From Acidobacteriota bacterium (GTDB lineage Bacteria > Acidobacteriota > Terriglobia > UBA7540), in assembly GCA_021784615.1 (NCBI GenBank), contig JAJYHU010000067.1, positions 1-16,349 on the forward strand: 16,349 nucleotides of DNA. Direction: 5' to 3'. Shown here piece after piece: positions 7,652 to 16,199 of this stretch. Positions within the stretch are counted from its first letter, which is position 1. The number at the start of each line of letters is the position of its first letter. A program made the translations under genes and the position numbers. A model generated the notes under the pieces. That model was not told the DNA's origin, ran no database searches, and saw only the letters and a list, made by a program, of their open reading frames with translations.

Positions 7652-7856
7652 TCGTCGTTTTGTTTCACTGGTGCAATAGGATGATCAGGGCGCCCACGTC
7701 AATCTTATTGTACATGAAACACATAGTATCGGCCATCTTAACATGCCTTGAGATAAGAGGCTCTAGTAGGGTGAAACTGTTGCCTGTGGCCGGGCTTTTG
7801 GCATTCTATGGAGAACTGGCGTCATGACTCTGCGGCATTCTTGATAGCCTATTCGC

Positions 7857-8858
7857 TTAGTTTGACTCAAGCCGCCGCAGACCGTTTCGCGCCCTCCTAT
7901 TGTCCGGGCTTAAGTTCAGGGCAATCTTGTACTGCTCGATCGCCTGTTGCACTTGGCCCCAGTGCTCATAGATGCGGCCAAGCCAGTCATGCGCGGAGGC
8001 ATGGGGAGGAAAATCATCGCGTTCAGGAGCCCTCGAAAGATATTCTTCAAAATCTCTTGCGGCTTCTGGCAATTCCCTGCCCTTGAGAACTCTCTCCACA
8101 CCTTGGTAATACGCAAGGCGCAGGTCGCTCGGCTCAAGCAAGGAAACTGCGCGCACCACGGCCCCTAATTCGTCCGCGTTACCCACGAATTCAAAGAAAT
8201 CCGCCACCTCAAAATAGGGTCCGGCGCTCTGGGGCTTCAGCTTCAGTACCTGCCGGCATTGCTGCGCTGCAAGATCGGGTCTGTCGAGTTCCTTCCAATA
8301 AGCCGCGCGGGCCAGATAACCTTCCACGGGATTGCGGGAAGCGATGGCTTCCACCTGTTCCCAGGCCTTATCCTTGCTGCCTCCCAGAAACCAGGGAGCG
8401 TCCAGATAAAATTCCATCAGGTTGCGGCGGGCCTCAAGGTTGTTGGGATCCAGCTGCACGGCTGTTTCGAATTCCTGGCGAGCTTTTCTCGCAACAAATA
8501 AGCTGCGTGTTTTCTCAGCCTTAAGCCCGTACGAACGCCCCAGCCATAAGTGGGATTCAGACCAGCCGGGAGCGAGGCTTACGGCTTGCTCCGCAAAGGT
8601 CACCGCGCGCTCATAGTCTCCCATTTCCAGTGAACAGCGAGCCAGCCAGAAGTTAGCCTCCACATCCTTTGGATTCCTTGCGAGAACCCTCTCAAGAATT
8701 TTAGAAGCCTCAACGTATTTTCCTGCATCTAACTCTTTTGCAATCTCCGGGTTTGAAGGATAGGAAATCCCTTCCGGCGCGCCTGTGGCCCACAACGGCA
8801 GGCCAAGAGTGACGATGCAAAACAGCACTGTGCAAATTCTTGGAATTGAAGTTTTCAT
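7857..8858 (-). CDS. Secreted tetratricopeptide-repeat protein
   Basis: The 333-residue product begins with a signal peptide (basic start, hydrophobic core 9-24, likely cut near ATGA at 24-27), so it is probably periplasmic or anchored outside. The rest is TPR-like helical pairs: about 36-62, 65-96, 99-138 (ending TAVQLDPNN), 142-175 containing APWFLGGSKDKA, 180-210, 213-243, 246-278 and 287-320, the last a near-consensus repeat (WLGRIYEHWGQVQQAIEQYK). TPR arrays bind protein partners and have no catalytic role by themselves. It is transcribed in the same direction as hpnJ but 216 bases upstream, and divergently from ispH, so co-regulation is possible but unproven. No clear ribosome-binding site precedes the ATG. 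I do not recognise a named family member. Confidence 0.82.
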   Translation of the reverse strand: MKTSIPRICTVLFCIVTLGLPLWATGAPEGISYPSNPEIAKELDAGKYVEASKILERVLARNPKDVEANFWLARCSLEMGDYERAVTFAEQAVSLAPGWSESHLWLGRSYGLKAEKTRSLFVARKARQEFETAVQLDPNNLEARRNLMEFYLDAPWFLGGSKDKAWEQVEAIASRNPVEGYLARAAYWKELDRPDLAAQQCRQVLKLKPQSAGPYFEVADFFEFVGNADELGAVVRAVSLLEPSDLRLAYYQGVERVLKGRELPEAARDFEEYLSRAPERDDFPPHASAHDWLGRIYEHWGQVQQAIEQYKIALNLSPDNRRARNGLRRLESN

Positions 8859-9206
8859 ATATGGATTTCGTAATGTGCAGGGCCTATATTGTTGGGACGC
8901 GAGGGAAGCCTCCGTAGTGGCAACAGTCCATAAGATTCGTATTCTAGCAAAGATGCTCTGAGATATGCGAGAAGCTTTTTTTCAAACCTTAAAAAACTCT
9001 CATGCGTTATGATGCATTCATGCGGGCTCCGGATACATCGGATCCGGACAGTACCATGGTTATATCAGTGAAAACCTTCGGGTAGGAAACGCCCGGACGG
9101 GATTGCCAGTGGCGGGCCAGAAACCATCGGTTATCTTGACGCTAAACGTATACCGTGCGAGGATTAACCTGCGGTCTTTGTGATTGGAAAGGATGATGAC
9201 AACATA
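8859..9206. promoter_or_regulatory. Divergent control region between the TPR gene and ispH
   Basis: This roughly 350-base non-coding stretch separates two divergent transcripts and should hold promoters for both. On the + strand TTGACG (9136-9141) matches the -35 consensus at five of six bases, with GAGGAT (9159-9164) at 17-base spacing as a weak -10. Another isolated -10-like hexamer, TATGAT, is at 9008-9013 without a matching -35. A dyad is listed separately. An A/T-rich patch at 8975-8996 precedes repeated ATGC-containing words (9002-9024). No open frame here looks like a real gene. Confidence 0.45.
9028..9048. promoter_or_regulatory. Inverted repeat, possible operator
   Basis: TCCGGAT (9028-9034) and ATCCGGA (9042-9048) are perfect inverted copies separated by seven bases, centred about 170 bases before the ispH start. 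The size and spacing fit a site for a dimeric regulator, though a small RNA hairpin is possible. No known regulator motif is recognised. Confidence 0.35.
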
Positions 9207-10175
9207 ATGAATATGAATTCTCCGGCTGAGAGCCTGACTTCTACAGAGCCGGGCACTCTTTTCCTGATGCGCCCACGAGGTTTTTGCGCCGGGGTCATCC
9301 GAGCCATTGACGTCGTCCGAATGGTGCTGGCCAACCTTGGCCCGCCGGTTTACGTCCGGAAAGAAATCGTTCATAACCGTTATGTTGTTGATGAGTTAGC
9401 CAGTCAAGGCGCCGTTTTTGTGGAAATGCTTGACGAAGTTCCCGCCGGAGCCGTTGTGATTTTCAGCGCCCATGGAATTTCGCCGGAAGTGCGTGCGGAG
9501 GCCCGCGAGCGCCAACTGCGGGTGATCGACGCGACCTGCCCGCTGGTTACAAAAGTTCACCTGGAGGTGATCCGTTACGCGCGGAAAAATTACACGATCG
9601 TGCTGATCGGCCACCGGCACCACGACGAGGTTATTGGAACCCTCGGCGAAGCGCCTGAAGCGATCCGCCTTATTTCCACCGTGCAGGACGTTGATACACT
9701 TTCCATACCCGATCCCAATCGGGTTGTTTACCTGACGCAAACCACATTGAGCCTTGACGATACCGCAGAAATTGTCAGCCGCTTAAAGGAGCGCTTTCCC
9801 GCTATCATCGGGCCTCCCGGCCAGGATATTTGCTACGCCACACAAAACCGCCAGATGGCGGTAAAAGCGGTGGCTCCAAGAACCGACGGAATCCTTGTGG
9901 TAGGAGCCCAGAACAGTTCAAACTCTAACCGCCTGGTTGAGGTCGCCCGGCGGGGCGGCACGGCAGCCTACCTAATCGGAAACGCCGGCGACATCCTGCC
10001 GGAGTGGATCCGCGGGCGGCGAAAAATTGGAGTTACGGCCGGAGCCTCCACCCCTGAAATCCTTGTTCGCGAAGTAGTCGAACGTCTAAAGGAATGGGGC
10101 TTCACGCGGGTTGAAGAAGTTGAGTGGGTTGAAGAAGATGTCCGTTTTGCGTTGCCTGCGGAGTTGCATGCTTAG
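9207..10175 (+). CDS. ispH: 4-hydroxy-3-methylbut-2-enyl diphosphate reductase (IspH)
   Basis: IspH catalyses the last step of the MEP pathway, reducing HMBPP to IPP and DMAPP in the cytoplasm with a 4Fe-4S cluster. With the ATG at 9207 the product has 322 residues. All three cluster cysteines are present: C27 in RPRGFCAGV, C111 in DATCPLVTK and C209 in DICYATQNRQ. The substrate-binding histidines H56 (IVHNRYV), H89 (SAHG) and H139, with the catalytic glutamate E141 in HDEVIGTLGE, are intact, as is SSNSNRLVE (237-245). A GTG at 9180 extends the frame by nine codons, but GGAAAGGA at 9185-9192 better serves 9207 or the ATG at 9213. It opens the hopanoid operon, as ispH does beside hpn genes in some other bacteria, and would raise precursor supply for squalene. 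Confidence 0.93.
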   Translation: MNMNSPAESLTSTEPGTLFLMRPRGFCAGVIRAIDVVRMVLANLGPPVYVRKEIVHNRYVVDELASQGAVFVEMLDEVPAGAVVIFSAHGISPEVRAEARERQLRVIDATCPLVTKVHLEVIRYARKNYTIVLIGHRHHDEVIGTLGEAPEAIRLISTVQDVDTLSIPDPNRVVYLTQTTLSLDDTAEIVSRLKERFPAIIGPPGQDICYATQNRQMAVKAVAPRTDGILVVGAQNSSNSNRLVEVARRGGTAAYLIGNAGDILPEWIRGRRKIGVTAGASTPEILVREVVERLKEWGFTRVEEVEWVEEDVRFALPAELHA

Positions 10176-10212
10176 GAATGGAAAGGGTATCGAAGGGTTG
10201 CCCGGGGGGCTC

Positions 10213-12249
10213 ATGACACAGGAAGCGGAACTTGAACTGGAACCACCACAGCGACAGCGTGCGTCGAGCCCGCCTGATCTAGATCTCGACCAGCGCCTTC
10301 AGTCGTCTGTGGCTCGGGCCACCGACTACCTGCTCTCGCTGCAGGCGCCCGACGGGTACTGGATCGGCGAATTAGAGGCCGATTCAACCCTTGAATCCGA
10401 CTACATCTTTTTCCTCCACGTTCTCGGCGAGTTCGATCCCGCGCGCATCGCGAAACTGGCCACCTACATTCGGCGCAGACAGCTTGCCGACGGCGGGTGG
10501 AATATTTACGCGGGCGGCCCTTCTGAACTGAACGCCACGGTAAAAGCCTACGTCGCTCTCAAGCTTGCAGGCGATTCTCCAGATTCCCCGCACATGGCCG
10601 GCGCCCGCCGCCGAGTCCATGAACTCGGCGGCCTGGAGCATACGAACTCCTACACGCGCTTTTATCTGGCCCTGGGCGGGGCCCTCGATTGGAAATACGT
10701 TCCCGCCATCCCGCCCGAACTGATGCTGCTGCCTCCCTGGTTTTATCTGAGCATCTATTCGGTTTCTTCCTGGACGCGCGCAATTGTGGCGCCGCTCACC
10801 ATCCTCTATGCCTTAAAGCCGCAGTGGCCGATGCCTGCGAACGCCGCCATCCAGGAACTCTTCCGGGATCCTTCCGAGCACGTTCCCGCCTTCGATTGGG
10901 ACCGCCGCGTGATTACTTGGCGAAACCTTTTCCTGGCTTTGGACCGCCTGTTCAAGTTGCACGAAGCCCTTCCCTGGAAGCCTTTTCGCAAGGCCGCCAT
11001 GGCTCGATCACAACAGTGGCTTATCGACCATCTCGAGCGGACCGAAGGGCTGGGAGCTATCTTTCCCGCAATGATCAACTCCGTCTTTGCGCTTCTCGCC
11101 ATGGGCTACCGGTCAGACGACCCGCTGACCGTGCGCGAAAAGAACCATCTCCGTTGCTTTGAAATCGAAGACGATCAGACAATTCGGCTCCAACCCTGCG
11201 TTTCCCCGGTTTGGGACACCGCCATCGTTATGAATTCCCTGCTGGAGGCGGGGCTTCCAGCGGATCATCCGGCCCTGGTTAAAGCGGCGCACTGGCTACT
11301 CAACTGCCAGGTTGTGGGCCCGGGCGACTGGCAGGTCAGGAATCCGGAGGGCGAGCCGGGCGGATGGGCCTTTGAGTTCCGCAATGATTTCTATCCAGAC
11401 GTGGATGACACAGCTTTTGTGCTGATGGCGCTTCGCCAGGTTGCTTACCCGGACCGCAGCCGCCTGGAGCACGCCCTCCGCTCCGGAATCCGATGGCTTC
11501 TCAGCATGCAAAACCGCGATGGCGGATGGGGGGCCTTTGACCGGGACAACGACCACAGGATTTTGACCCGCATTCCGTTTGCCGACCACAACGCCATGAT
11601 CGACCCTTCCACGGAGGACGTGACCTCGCGTGTTTTGGAATGTCTCGGACGGTTCGGTTGGTCGGCATCCCACCCGACGGTTCAACACGGCCTCGAATAC
11701 CTCAAAAAAGAGCAAACTTCCGAGGGCGCATGGTACGGCCGATGGGGCGTCAATTATATTTATGGAACTAGCGGCGTCCTGCGGATGCTCGAAGCCTTTG
11801 GCCTAGAAGAAAACGCGGAAGCGCGCAGCGGGTCCGCTTGGCTTCGCGCCGTTCAGAATTCGGACGGAGGGTTTGGAGAAACGTGCGCTTCTTATGACGA
11901 TCCTTCTCTTAAAGGGAAAGGCCCCAGCACGCCCTCGCAAACCGCGTGGGGACTCATTGGTTTGCTGGCGGCGGGAGACATTGACAGCCCCTCCGTGAAC
12001 CGGGCGGTCCAGTACTTGCTGGACGGACAAAAAAACGGTGGTTGCTGGGAAGAAACCATGTTTACGGGAACGGGTTTCCCGAGAGTTTTCTACCTCCGTT
12101 ACCACTTGTATCGGGACACGTTTCCGCTGTATGCCCTGGCACGCTATCGAAACCTGCGACGTGGTGAAACGCAGGCGGAATTAATGCGTTTTTCTCCCAA
12201 CGAGTTCCCATCCCAAAATGGGGATCGTAAACGAAACAGGAGGCTTTGA
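10213..12249 (+). CDS. shc: Squalene-hopene cyclase
   Basis: The enzyme, also called HpnF, cyclises squalene to hopene/hopanol at the membrane. From ATG 10213 it has 678 residues, close to the family norm. The catalytic D-x-D-D-T lies at 396-400 (YPDVDDTAF), which marks a squalene cyclase rather than an oxidosqualene cyclase (DCTAE). QW-type repeats are visible, for example QAPDGYW (44-50), QLADGGW (90-96), QNRDGGWGAF, and QNSDGGFGE near the C-terminus. PVWDTA (332-337) and the C-terminal FYLRYHLYRDTFPLYALARY are also typical. In-frame starts further upstream (ATG 10168 with GGAG four bases before it, and others to 10111 inside ispH) are possible; 10213 already gives a normal N-terminus. The stop shares a base with the hpnH start. 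Confidence 0.95.
   Translation: MTQEAELELEPPQRQRASSPPDLDLDQRLQSSVARATDYLLSLQAPDGYWIGELEADSTLESDYIFFLHVLGEFDPARIAKLATYIRRRQLADGGWNIYAGGPSELNATVKAYVALKLAGDSPDSPHMAGARRRVHELGGLEHTNSYTRFYLALGGALDWKYVPAIPPELMLLPPWFYLSIYSVSSWTRAIVAPLTILYALKPQWPMPANAAIQELFRDPSEHVPAFDWDRRVITWRNLFLALDRLFKLHEALPWKPFRKAAMARSQQWLIDHLERTEGLGAIFPAMINSVFALLAMGYRSDDPLTVREKNHLRCFEIEDDQTIRLQPCVSPVWDTAIVMNSLLEAGLPADHPALVKAAHWLLNCQVVGPGDWQVRNPEGEPGGWAFEFRNDFYPDVDDTAFVLMALRQVAYPDRSRLEHALRSGIRWLLSMQNRDGGWGAFDRDNDHRILTRIPFADHNAMIDPSTEDVTSRVLECLGRFGWSASHPTVQHGLEYLKKEQTSEGAWYGRWGVNYIYGTSGVLRMLEAFGLEENAEARSGSAWLRAVQNSDGGFGETCASYDDPSLKGKGPSTPSQTAWGLIGLLAAGDIDSPSVNRAVQYLLDGQKNGGCWEETMFTGTGFPRVFYLRYHLYRDTFPLYALARYRNLRRGETQAELMRFSPNEFPSQNGDRKRNRRL
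12238..12243 (+). promoter_or_regulatory. Ribosome-binding site of hpnH
   Basis: AGGAGG, a full Shine-Dalgarno match, lies five bases before the ATG at 12249, inside the end of the cyclase gene. It favours that ATG over the adjacent in-frame TTG at 12246. Confidence 0.75.
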
Positions 12250-13316
12250 TGAGATTTCCGCTCAGCTTAACGGCAAGCCTGAGCTCATACATTATGGGTA
12301 AACGTCTTCATCGAACGAAGAAGTTTCCTTTAGTCATGATGCTGGAGCCTCTGCACGCCTGCAACTTGACCTGTACCGGTTGCGGGCGAATCCGCGAATA
12401 CAAAGACACGATCCGCGACAAGCTGACGGTGGACCAATGCTTGAGCGCTGTTGACGAATGCGGCGCCCCCATCGTATCGATCTGCGGCGGCGAGCCCATG
12501 ATCTACCCTGATCTCCCTCGATTGGTCAAACAGATCCTGGCCCGTAAAAAGCACATCTACCTGTGCACAAACGGAATGTTCCTTCAGAAAAAGCTCAAGG
12601 AGTACAAACCGACATCCCGCTTTTTCTTTAACGTGCACCTCGACGGAATGGAAGAAACCCATGACCTATGCGTCGAGCGCAAAGGCGTTTTCCGCGAGGC
12701 CGTCGAAGGCATTAAGGCGGCAAAGGCGGCCGGTTTCCAGGTCTGCACAAACACGACGATTTACAAGCAGACCGATCTCAAGGAAATCGCTGAATTGTAT
12801 GAGTACATGCGCACCCTTGGGGTTGACGGCCACATGCTCTCGCCTTCCTATTCCTATCTTGCCGTCCAAACCAAGGAAATCTTCATGTCCCGCCAGGAAG
12901 TGGAGGAAAAGTTTCGCCTGGCTACCCAACTCCTCGAACAGTACAGCTTGATGACCTCGCCGATCTATCTTGAATTCTTGCGCGGCGAGCGCGACCTGAT
13001 GTGCACGGCATGGGGAAATCCGACGTACAACCCGAGGGGCTGGAAAGGACCGTGCTACTTGATTACGGACCAACACCACGCCACCTTCAAGGAATTCATA
13101 GAAAATACTCCTTGGGAAAAGTACGGACGCGGACGCGATCCGAGATGTGAACATTGCATGGTGCACGTTGGCTATGAACCGTCAGCGGTGCTTGGCTCAA
13201 ATCGAACCTTGCCGGATACCTGGAAGCTGCTGAAATGGCAACTCGCAGGAATGAAAAACACAAAGAACGGCAAGCACACCAACCATAATGGGAACGGGAA
13301 CGGGCACGCAGGATGA
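12249..13316 (+). CDS. hpnH: Adenosylhopane synthase HpnH (radical SAM)
   Basis: HpnH adds the 5'-deoxyadenosyl radical from SAM to hopene, making adenosylhopane, the first C35 hopanoid. The 355-residue product has the family N-terminus and the radical SAM cysteines C38, C42 and C45 in HACNLTCTGCGRIREY. SICGGEPM follows as the SAM-binding GGE motif. The C-terminal part has further cysteines, including DPRCEHCMVH, as usual in HpnH. The last ~25 residues are a Lys/Asn/Gly-rich low-complexity tail (KNGKHTNHNGNGNG) that looks unstructured and is not part of the catalytic fold. The gene overlaps shc by one base (TGATG) and hpnA by four (ATGA), so it is translated as part of the coupled operon. Confidence 0.94.
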   Translation: MRFPLSLTASLSSYIMGKRLHRTKKFPLVMMLEPLHACNLTCTGCGRIREYKDTIRDKLTVDQCLSAVDECGAPIVSICGGEPMIYPDLPRLVKQILARKKHIYLCTNGMFLQKKLKEYKPTSRFFFNVHLDGMEETHDLCVERKGVFREAVEGIKAAKAAGFQVCTNTTIYKQTDLKEIAELYEYMRTLGVDGHMLSPSYSYLAVQTKEIFMSRQEVEEKFRLATQLLEQYSLMTSPIYLEFLRGERDLMCTAWGNPTYNPRGWKGPCYLITDQHHATFKEFIENTPWEKYGRGRDPRCEHCMVHVGYEPSAVLGSNRTLPDTWKLLKWQLAGMKNTKNGKHTNHNGNGNGHAG

Positions 13317-14338
13317 CCTGTCTTGTCACCGGGGCAAACGGATTTGTGGGCAGCCATCTGGCCCGGACCCTGATTGAGCACGGAGATCAGGTGCGGGTTC
13401 TGGTTCGCCCCGAGAGCGACCTGCGCGCACTTGAAGGCCTGCCGGTGGATATTGCTTATGGTGATTTGCGCGACCCGGCAGCGCTCGCGGCCGCCGTCCG
13501 CGGCGTAAAACGCGTCTTCCACGCCGCAGCCGACTATCGTTTGTGGGCGTCCCGCCCCCAGGAGATTTACGACACCAACGTGCGAGGGACGCAGAACCTT
13601 TTAGAGGCTGCACGACGCGAAGGCGCTGAACGCTTTATCTACACAAGCAGTGTTGCAACCATCGCGGTTGAACAACCCAGCGGCCTGCCCAATGAACAGA
13701 CTGAGACCGAGCTTAGCGAAATGGTCGGCCATTACAAACGCTCCAAGTACTTGGCCGAACGGGAGGCATTGCGCGCCGCACAAGATGGCTTTCCAGTTAT
13801 TGTGGTCAATCCCACAACGCCCGTCGGTCCCGGTGACTGGAAGCCGACGCCAACGGGACGCATCATTCTGGATTTTCTCAATGGACGGATGCCCGCATAC
13901 CTGCAAACAGGACTGAACCTGGTGCCGGTGGAAGATGTCGCCACCGGTCATTGGCTGGCTGCCGAGCGAGGCCGGATTGGCGAGCGTTATATCCTGGGCA
14001 GCCGCAATTTGATGCTCAAAGAAATCCTTGATATGCTCGCCGCGATCACAGGACTTCCGAGTCCGTGGGTGCGATTGCCGCATACGGTGGCCCTGGCGTT
14101 TGGACACGCGGATCAACTTCTTTCACGCCTGCTGGATCGTCCGCCACGAATCCCGCTCGAAGGAGTTCGGATGGCCCGTCATAAGATGTTCGTGGACGGT
14201 TCCAAGGCGCAGCGCGAGCTCGGTTTTGAACCCGGTTCTGTGGAAGTTGCCCTTGAAAGGGCCATTAATTGGTATCGGCACAATCACTACGCTCCCGCCG
14301 GCAGCCCACGGGAGACAAAATATAACGTGGCAGCGTAA
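13313..14338 (+). CDS. hpnA: Hopanoid-associated NAD-dependent sugar epimerase/dehydratase HpnA
   Basis: The 341-residue product is an extended short-chain dehydrogenase. The nucleotide-binding TGANGFVGSH (6-15) is intact, as are the AAADYRLW segment (71-78), the catalytic YTSS serine (110-113) and the Y-x-x-x-K pair Y141/K145 in HYKRSKYLAE. NPTTPVGPGDWKPTPTG and the C-terminal RELGFEPGSVEVALERAINW are typical of HpnA. It begins in an ATGA overlap with hpnH and ends five bases before hpnG. HpnA is widely conserved in hopanoid clusters, but its reaction is not firmly established; oxidoreduction or epimerisation of the ribosyl or polyol side chain is the usual guess. The position between the adenosyl-transfer and nucleosidase genes fits that. 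Confidence 0.92.
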   Translation: MTCLVTGANGFVGSHLARTLIEHGDQVRVLVRPESDLRALEGLPVDIAYGDLRDPAALAAAVRGVKRVFHAAADYRLWASRPQEIYDTNVRGTQNLLEAARREGAERFIYTSSVATIAVEQPSGLPNEQTETELSEMVGHYKRSKYLAEREALRAAQDGFPVIVVNPTTPVGPGDWKPTPTGRIILDFLNGRMPAYLQTGLNLVPVEDVATGHWLAAERGRIGERYILGSRNLMLKEILDMLAAITGLPSPWVRLPHTVALAFGHADQLLSRLLDRPPRIPLEGVRMARHKMFVDGSKAQRELGFEPGSVEVALERAINWYRHNHYAPAGSPRETKYNVAA

Positions 14339-14343
14339 GAGAG

Positions 14344-15099
14344 ATGAAGATCGTTGTAACTTTCGCGGTGGATTGGGAGCTCCGGCCTTGGCGCAAGCTT
14401 CGTTTCTTCCGATCCGATCCCAGTGACGGGCGGATCTTTCGGGCGAACTTGGGCGAAACCGAAATCTTGGCTATTCTGACCGGCGTTGGGCCGCAGAATG
14501 CAGTTCAGGCCCTTCGATCATGCCTTAAAGAATCCCCGGATCTATGCATCATCTCCGGTCTGGCAGGCGGACTGAAGAGTGAACATCGGTCAGGCGATAT
14601 CTTGGCGGCGCGAACCGTTTGCCAACAAACCGGCGCCGCGTTCCTGGCCAGCAATGAAAGTCTCTTCAACCAGGCCGTCGAGTGCGGCGCAAAGGCTGCC
14701 GGGCAATTTGTTTCGGTTGCCAAGGTAGTCCGGACAATAAAAGAAAAGCTGCAGCTTGGAGCCCTTGCCGATGCGGTGGACATGGAGTCCTTCGCCGTCA
14801 TGGAGGCGATGCACGTTTCCGGCGTGCCTTCCATAGCCATCCGCAGCATTGCGGACGAGGTCGAACTGGAGCTAATGTGCGACTTTGAACGCGCACTCGA
14901 CAATTCCGGACGGGTTCGCATGACCCAGGTCCTGGGGCAAGTTGCACTCGCACCCCAAGAGATATGGCCGCTTATTAAGTTCGGCATCGTAAGCTCGCGC
15001 GCCGCTGCGCGGCTAGCGCGATATTTGGACGCCTATATCAGCGTGCTGGAAGAAAGCAGGGCACGTCTCAACCTCGGTGCTCAGCAGATTGCAAAATGA
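14344..15099 (+). CDS. hpnG: Adenosylhopane nucleoside phosphorylase HpnG
   Basis: The 251-residue product belongs to the purine nucleoside phosphorylase/MTAN superfamily. Visible motifs are the N-terminal phosphate-loop region VTFAVDWE (5-12), TGVGPQNA (46-53), SGLAGGL (71-77), the ribose-binding VDMES (145-149) and IRSIADE (166-172), where the last acidic residue normally contacts the purine. Mutant studies in Streptomyces and Methylobacterium show that HpnG releases adenine from adenosylhopane to give ribosyl- or phosphoribosylhopane. The start follows hpnA by five bases with AGAGAG immediately before the ATG. The stop overlaps the next ATG (ATGA), tying the following dehydrogenase directly to this step. 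Confidence 0.92.
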   Translation: MKIVVTFAVDWELRPWRKLRFFRSDPSDGRIFRANLGETEILAILTGVGPQNAVQALRSCLKESPDLCIISGLAGGLKSEHRSGDILAARTVCQQTGAAFLASNESLFNQAVECGAKAAGQFVSVAKVVRTIKEKLQLGALADAVDMESFAVMEAMHVSGVPSIAIRSIADEVELELMCDFERALDNSGRVRMTQVLGQVALAPQEIWPLIKFGIVSSRAAARLARYLDAYISVLEESRARLNLGAQQIAK

Positions 15100-16199
15100 G
15101 GACTGTCGGAACGGAAATCGGTGCATCGTCTGTCGATCAGCCTCGCGAAGGCCATATGTGGGCAGGAGTCTACCGTGGCCAAGGGCGGGTTGTGGCGGAG
15201 GAGGTTCCTATTCCGGATATCTCGGCGGGCGAAATTCTGGTGCGTGTTGCGGCCTGTGGAATCTGCGGCACTGATATCAAAAAGATCAAACAAGGTTTTC
15301 TGCCGCCGCCCCAGATTTTCGGCCATGAAATCGCCGGGACGGTGGTGGCTGTAGGCGCAAAAGTTCGGCAGTGGCGACCCGGAGATCGCGTCTTGAGCTT
15401 TCACCATATCCCCTGCGGCAAGTGCTTCTATTGCGACCACAAATTGTTTTCCCAGTGTGCAACTTACAAGAAGGTTGGAGTTACAAGCGGGTTTCGTCCA
15501 AGCGGCGGCGGGTTTGCCCAGTATGTGCGTGTTATGGACTGGATTGCGGAGCGAGGGATGATCGCCATCCCCTCCGGCGTCAGCTTCGAGGAGGCGGTTT
15601 TCGTCGAGCCCTTGAACACCTGCATGAAGGCCATCGAGAAAGCCCGCGTCCGACCGGAAGAGAATATCTTGGTCATCGGGCAGGGACCGATCGGACTTCT
15701 GCTCATGCTGCTTGCTCGCCACGCGGGTGCTCGGATATTTACAAGTGATCCAATGCCGGCGCGCCGTCAAAAGAGTGTTGACATGGGGGCAGAAGCATCC
15801 TTTGATCCCCGAAAAGACAATCTGGCAGATGAGCTTCTCGCTCGCACTTCCGGACGAGGCGCCGACGCCGTGCTGGTCGGTGCTCCGCAGCGCGAACTCC
15901 TGGAGCAGGCGCTCGCTTTGGTCCGGCCCGGAGGACGAGTGCTTCTATTCGCCTACAACGATCCACTGATGAGAGTGGAATTCCCTGCCTCGGCAGTTGG
16001 CATCGAAGAAAAGGAGATTTTGGGAAGCTACAGCGCCTCGTTCGACATGCAGGAAGAATCCGCTCGTCTTGTTTTTGAACGTGTTCTCCCGGTTCGGGAA
16101 TTAATCTCACACCGTTTTCCGATCTCGGAGATTGAAGAGGCTTTAGATTTAGCGGCTCATCCAACGGATGGGTCATTAAAAATCATATTGGTGCCCTAA
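15096..16199 (+). CDS. Zinc-dependent MDR alcohol/polyol dehydrogenase
   Basis: The 367-residue product is a medium-chain dehydrogenase/reductase of the sorbitol/threonine dehydrogenase type. Catalytic zinc ligands are C57 (GICGTD), H77-E78 (FGHE) and E171 (VEPLNTC); the structural zinc site C107, C110, C113, C121 is complete. The Rossmann motif GQGPIG is at 195-200, with D218 at the end of the second strand, which favours NAD(H) over NADP(H). An ATG at 15156 would remove 20 residues, but the 15096 start makes an ATGA overlap with hpnG. The next gene starts on this gene's stop (TAATG) and is a paralogue. The substrate is unknown. Tight coupling to hpnG makes ribosylhopane, whose open-chain aldehyde must be reduced to give BHT, an attractive candidate. 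A general polyol dehydrogenase captured by the operon cannot be excluded. Confidence 0.85.
   Translation: MRTVGTEIGASSVDQPREGHMWAGVYRGQGRVVAEEVPIPDISAGEILVRVAACGICGTDIKKIKQGFLPPPQIFGHEIAGTVVAVGAKVRQWRPGDRVLSFHHIPCGKCFYCDHKLFSQCATYKKVGVTSGFRPSGGGFAQYVRVMDWIAERGMIAIPSGVSFEEAVFVEPLNTCMKAIEKARVRPEENILVIGQGPIGLLLMLLARHAGARIFTSDPMPARRQKSVDMGAEASFDPRKDNLADELLARTSGRGADAVLVGAPQRELLEQALALVRPGGRVLLFAYNDPLMRVEFPASAVGIEEKEILGSYSASFDMQEESARLVFERVLPVRELISHRFPISEIEEALDLAAHPTDGSLKIILVP

Noticed and set aside
7662..7777. GTTTCAC/GTGAAAC inverted words flanking the hpnJ leader as a mobile-element end pair
   Set aside because: Only seven bases, more than 100 apart, with no other sign of an element; probably chance.
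7627..7827. 66-residue + strand open frame in the gap upstream of hpnJ
   Set aside because: It has no ribosome-binding site and overlaps the hpnJ start and leader; nothing suggests a real small protein.
9008..9013. TATGAT as an ispH -10 element
   Set aside because: A good hexamer, but no acceptable -35 at 16-18 bases and no TGn extension; kept only as a remark.
10111..10212. Longer squalene-hopene cyclase N-terminus
   Set aside because: The stretch is largely the ispH 3' end read in another frame, and the family does not need it. ATG 10168 remains possible because of the GGAG before it.
13601..14116. 171-residue minus-strand open frame across hpnA
   Set aside because: It is an antisense shadow of a gene with intact SDR motifs, with no recognisable domain.
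15081..15770. 229-residue minus-strand open frame across the MDR gene
   Set aside because: The + strand frame carries all zinc ligands and the Rossmann motif; the antisense frame has no domain-like pattern.
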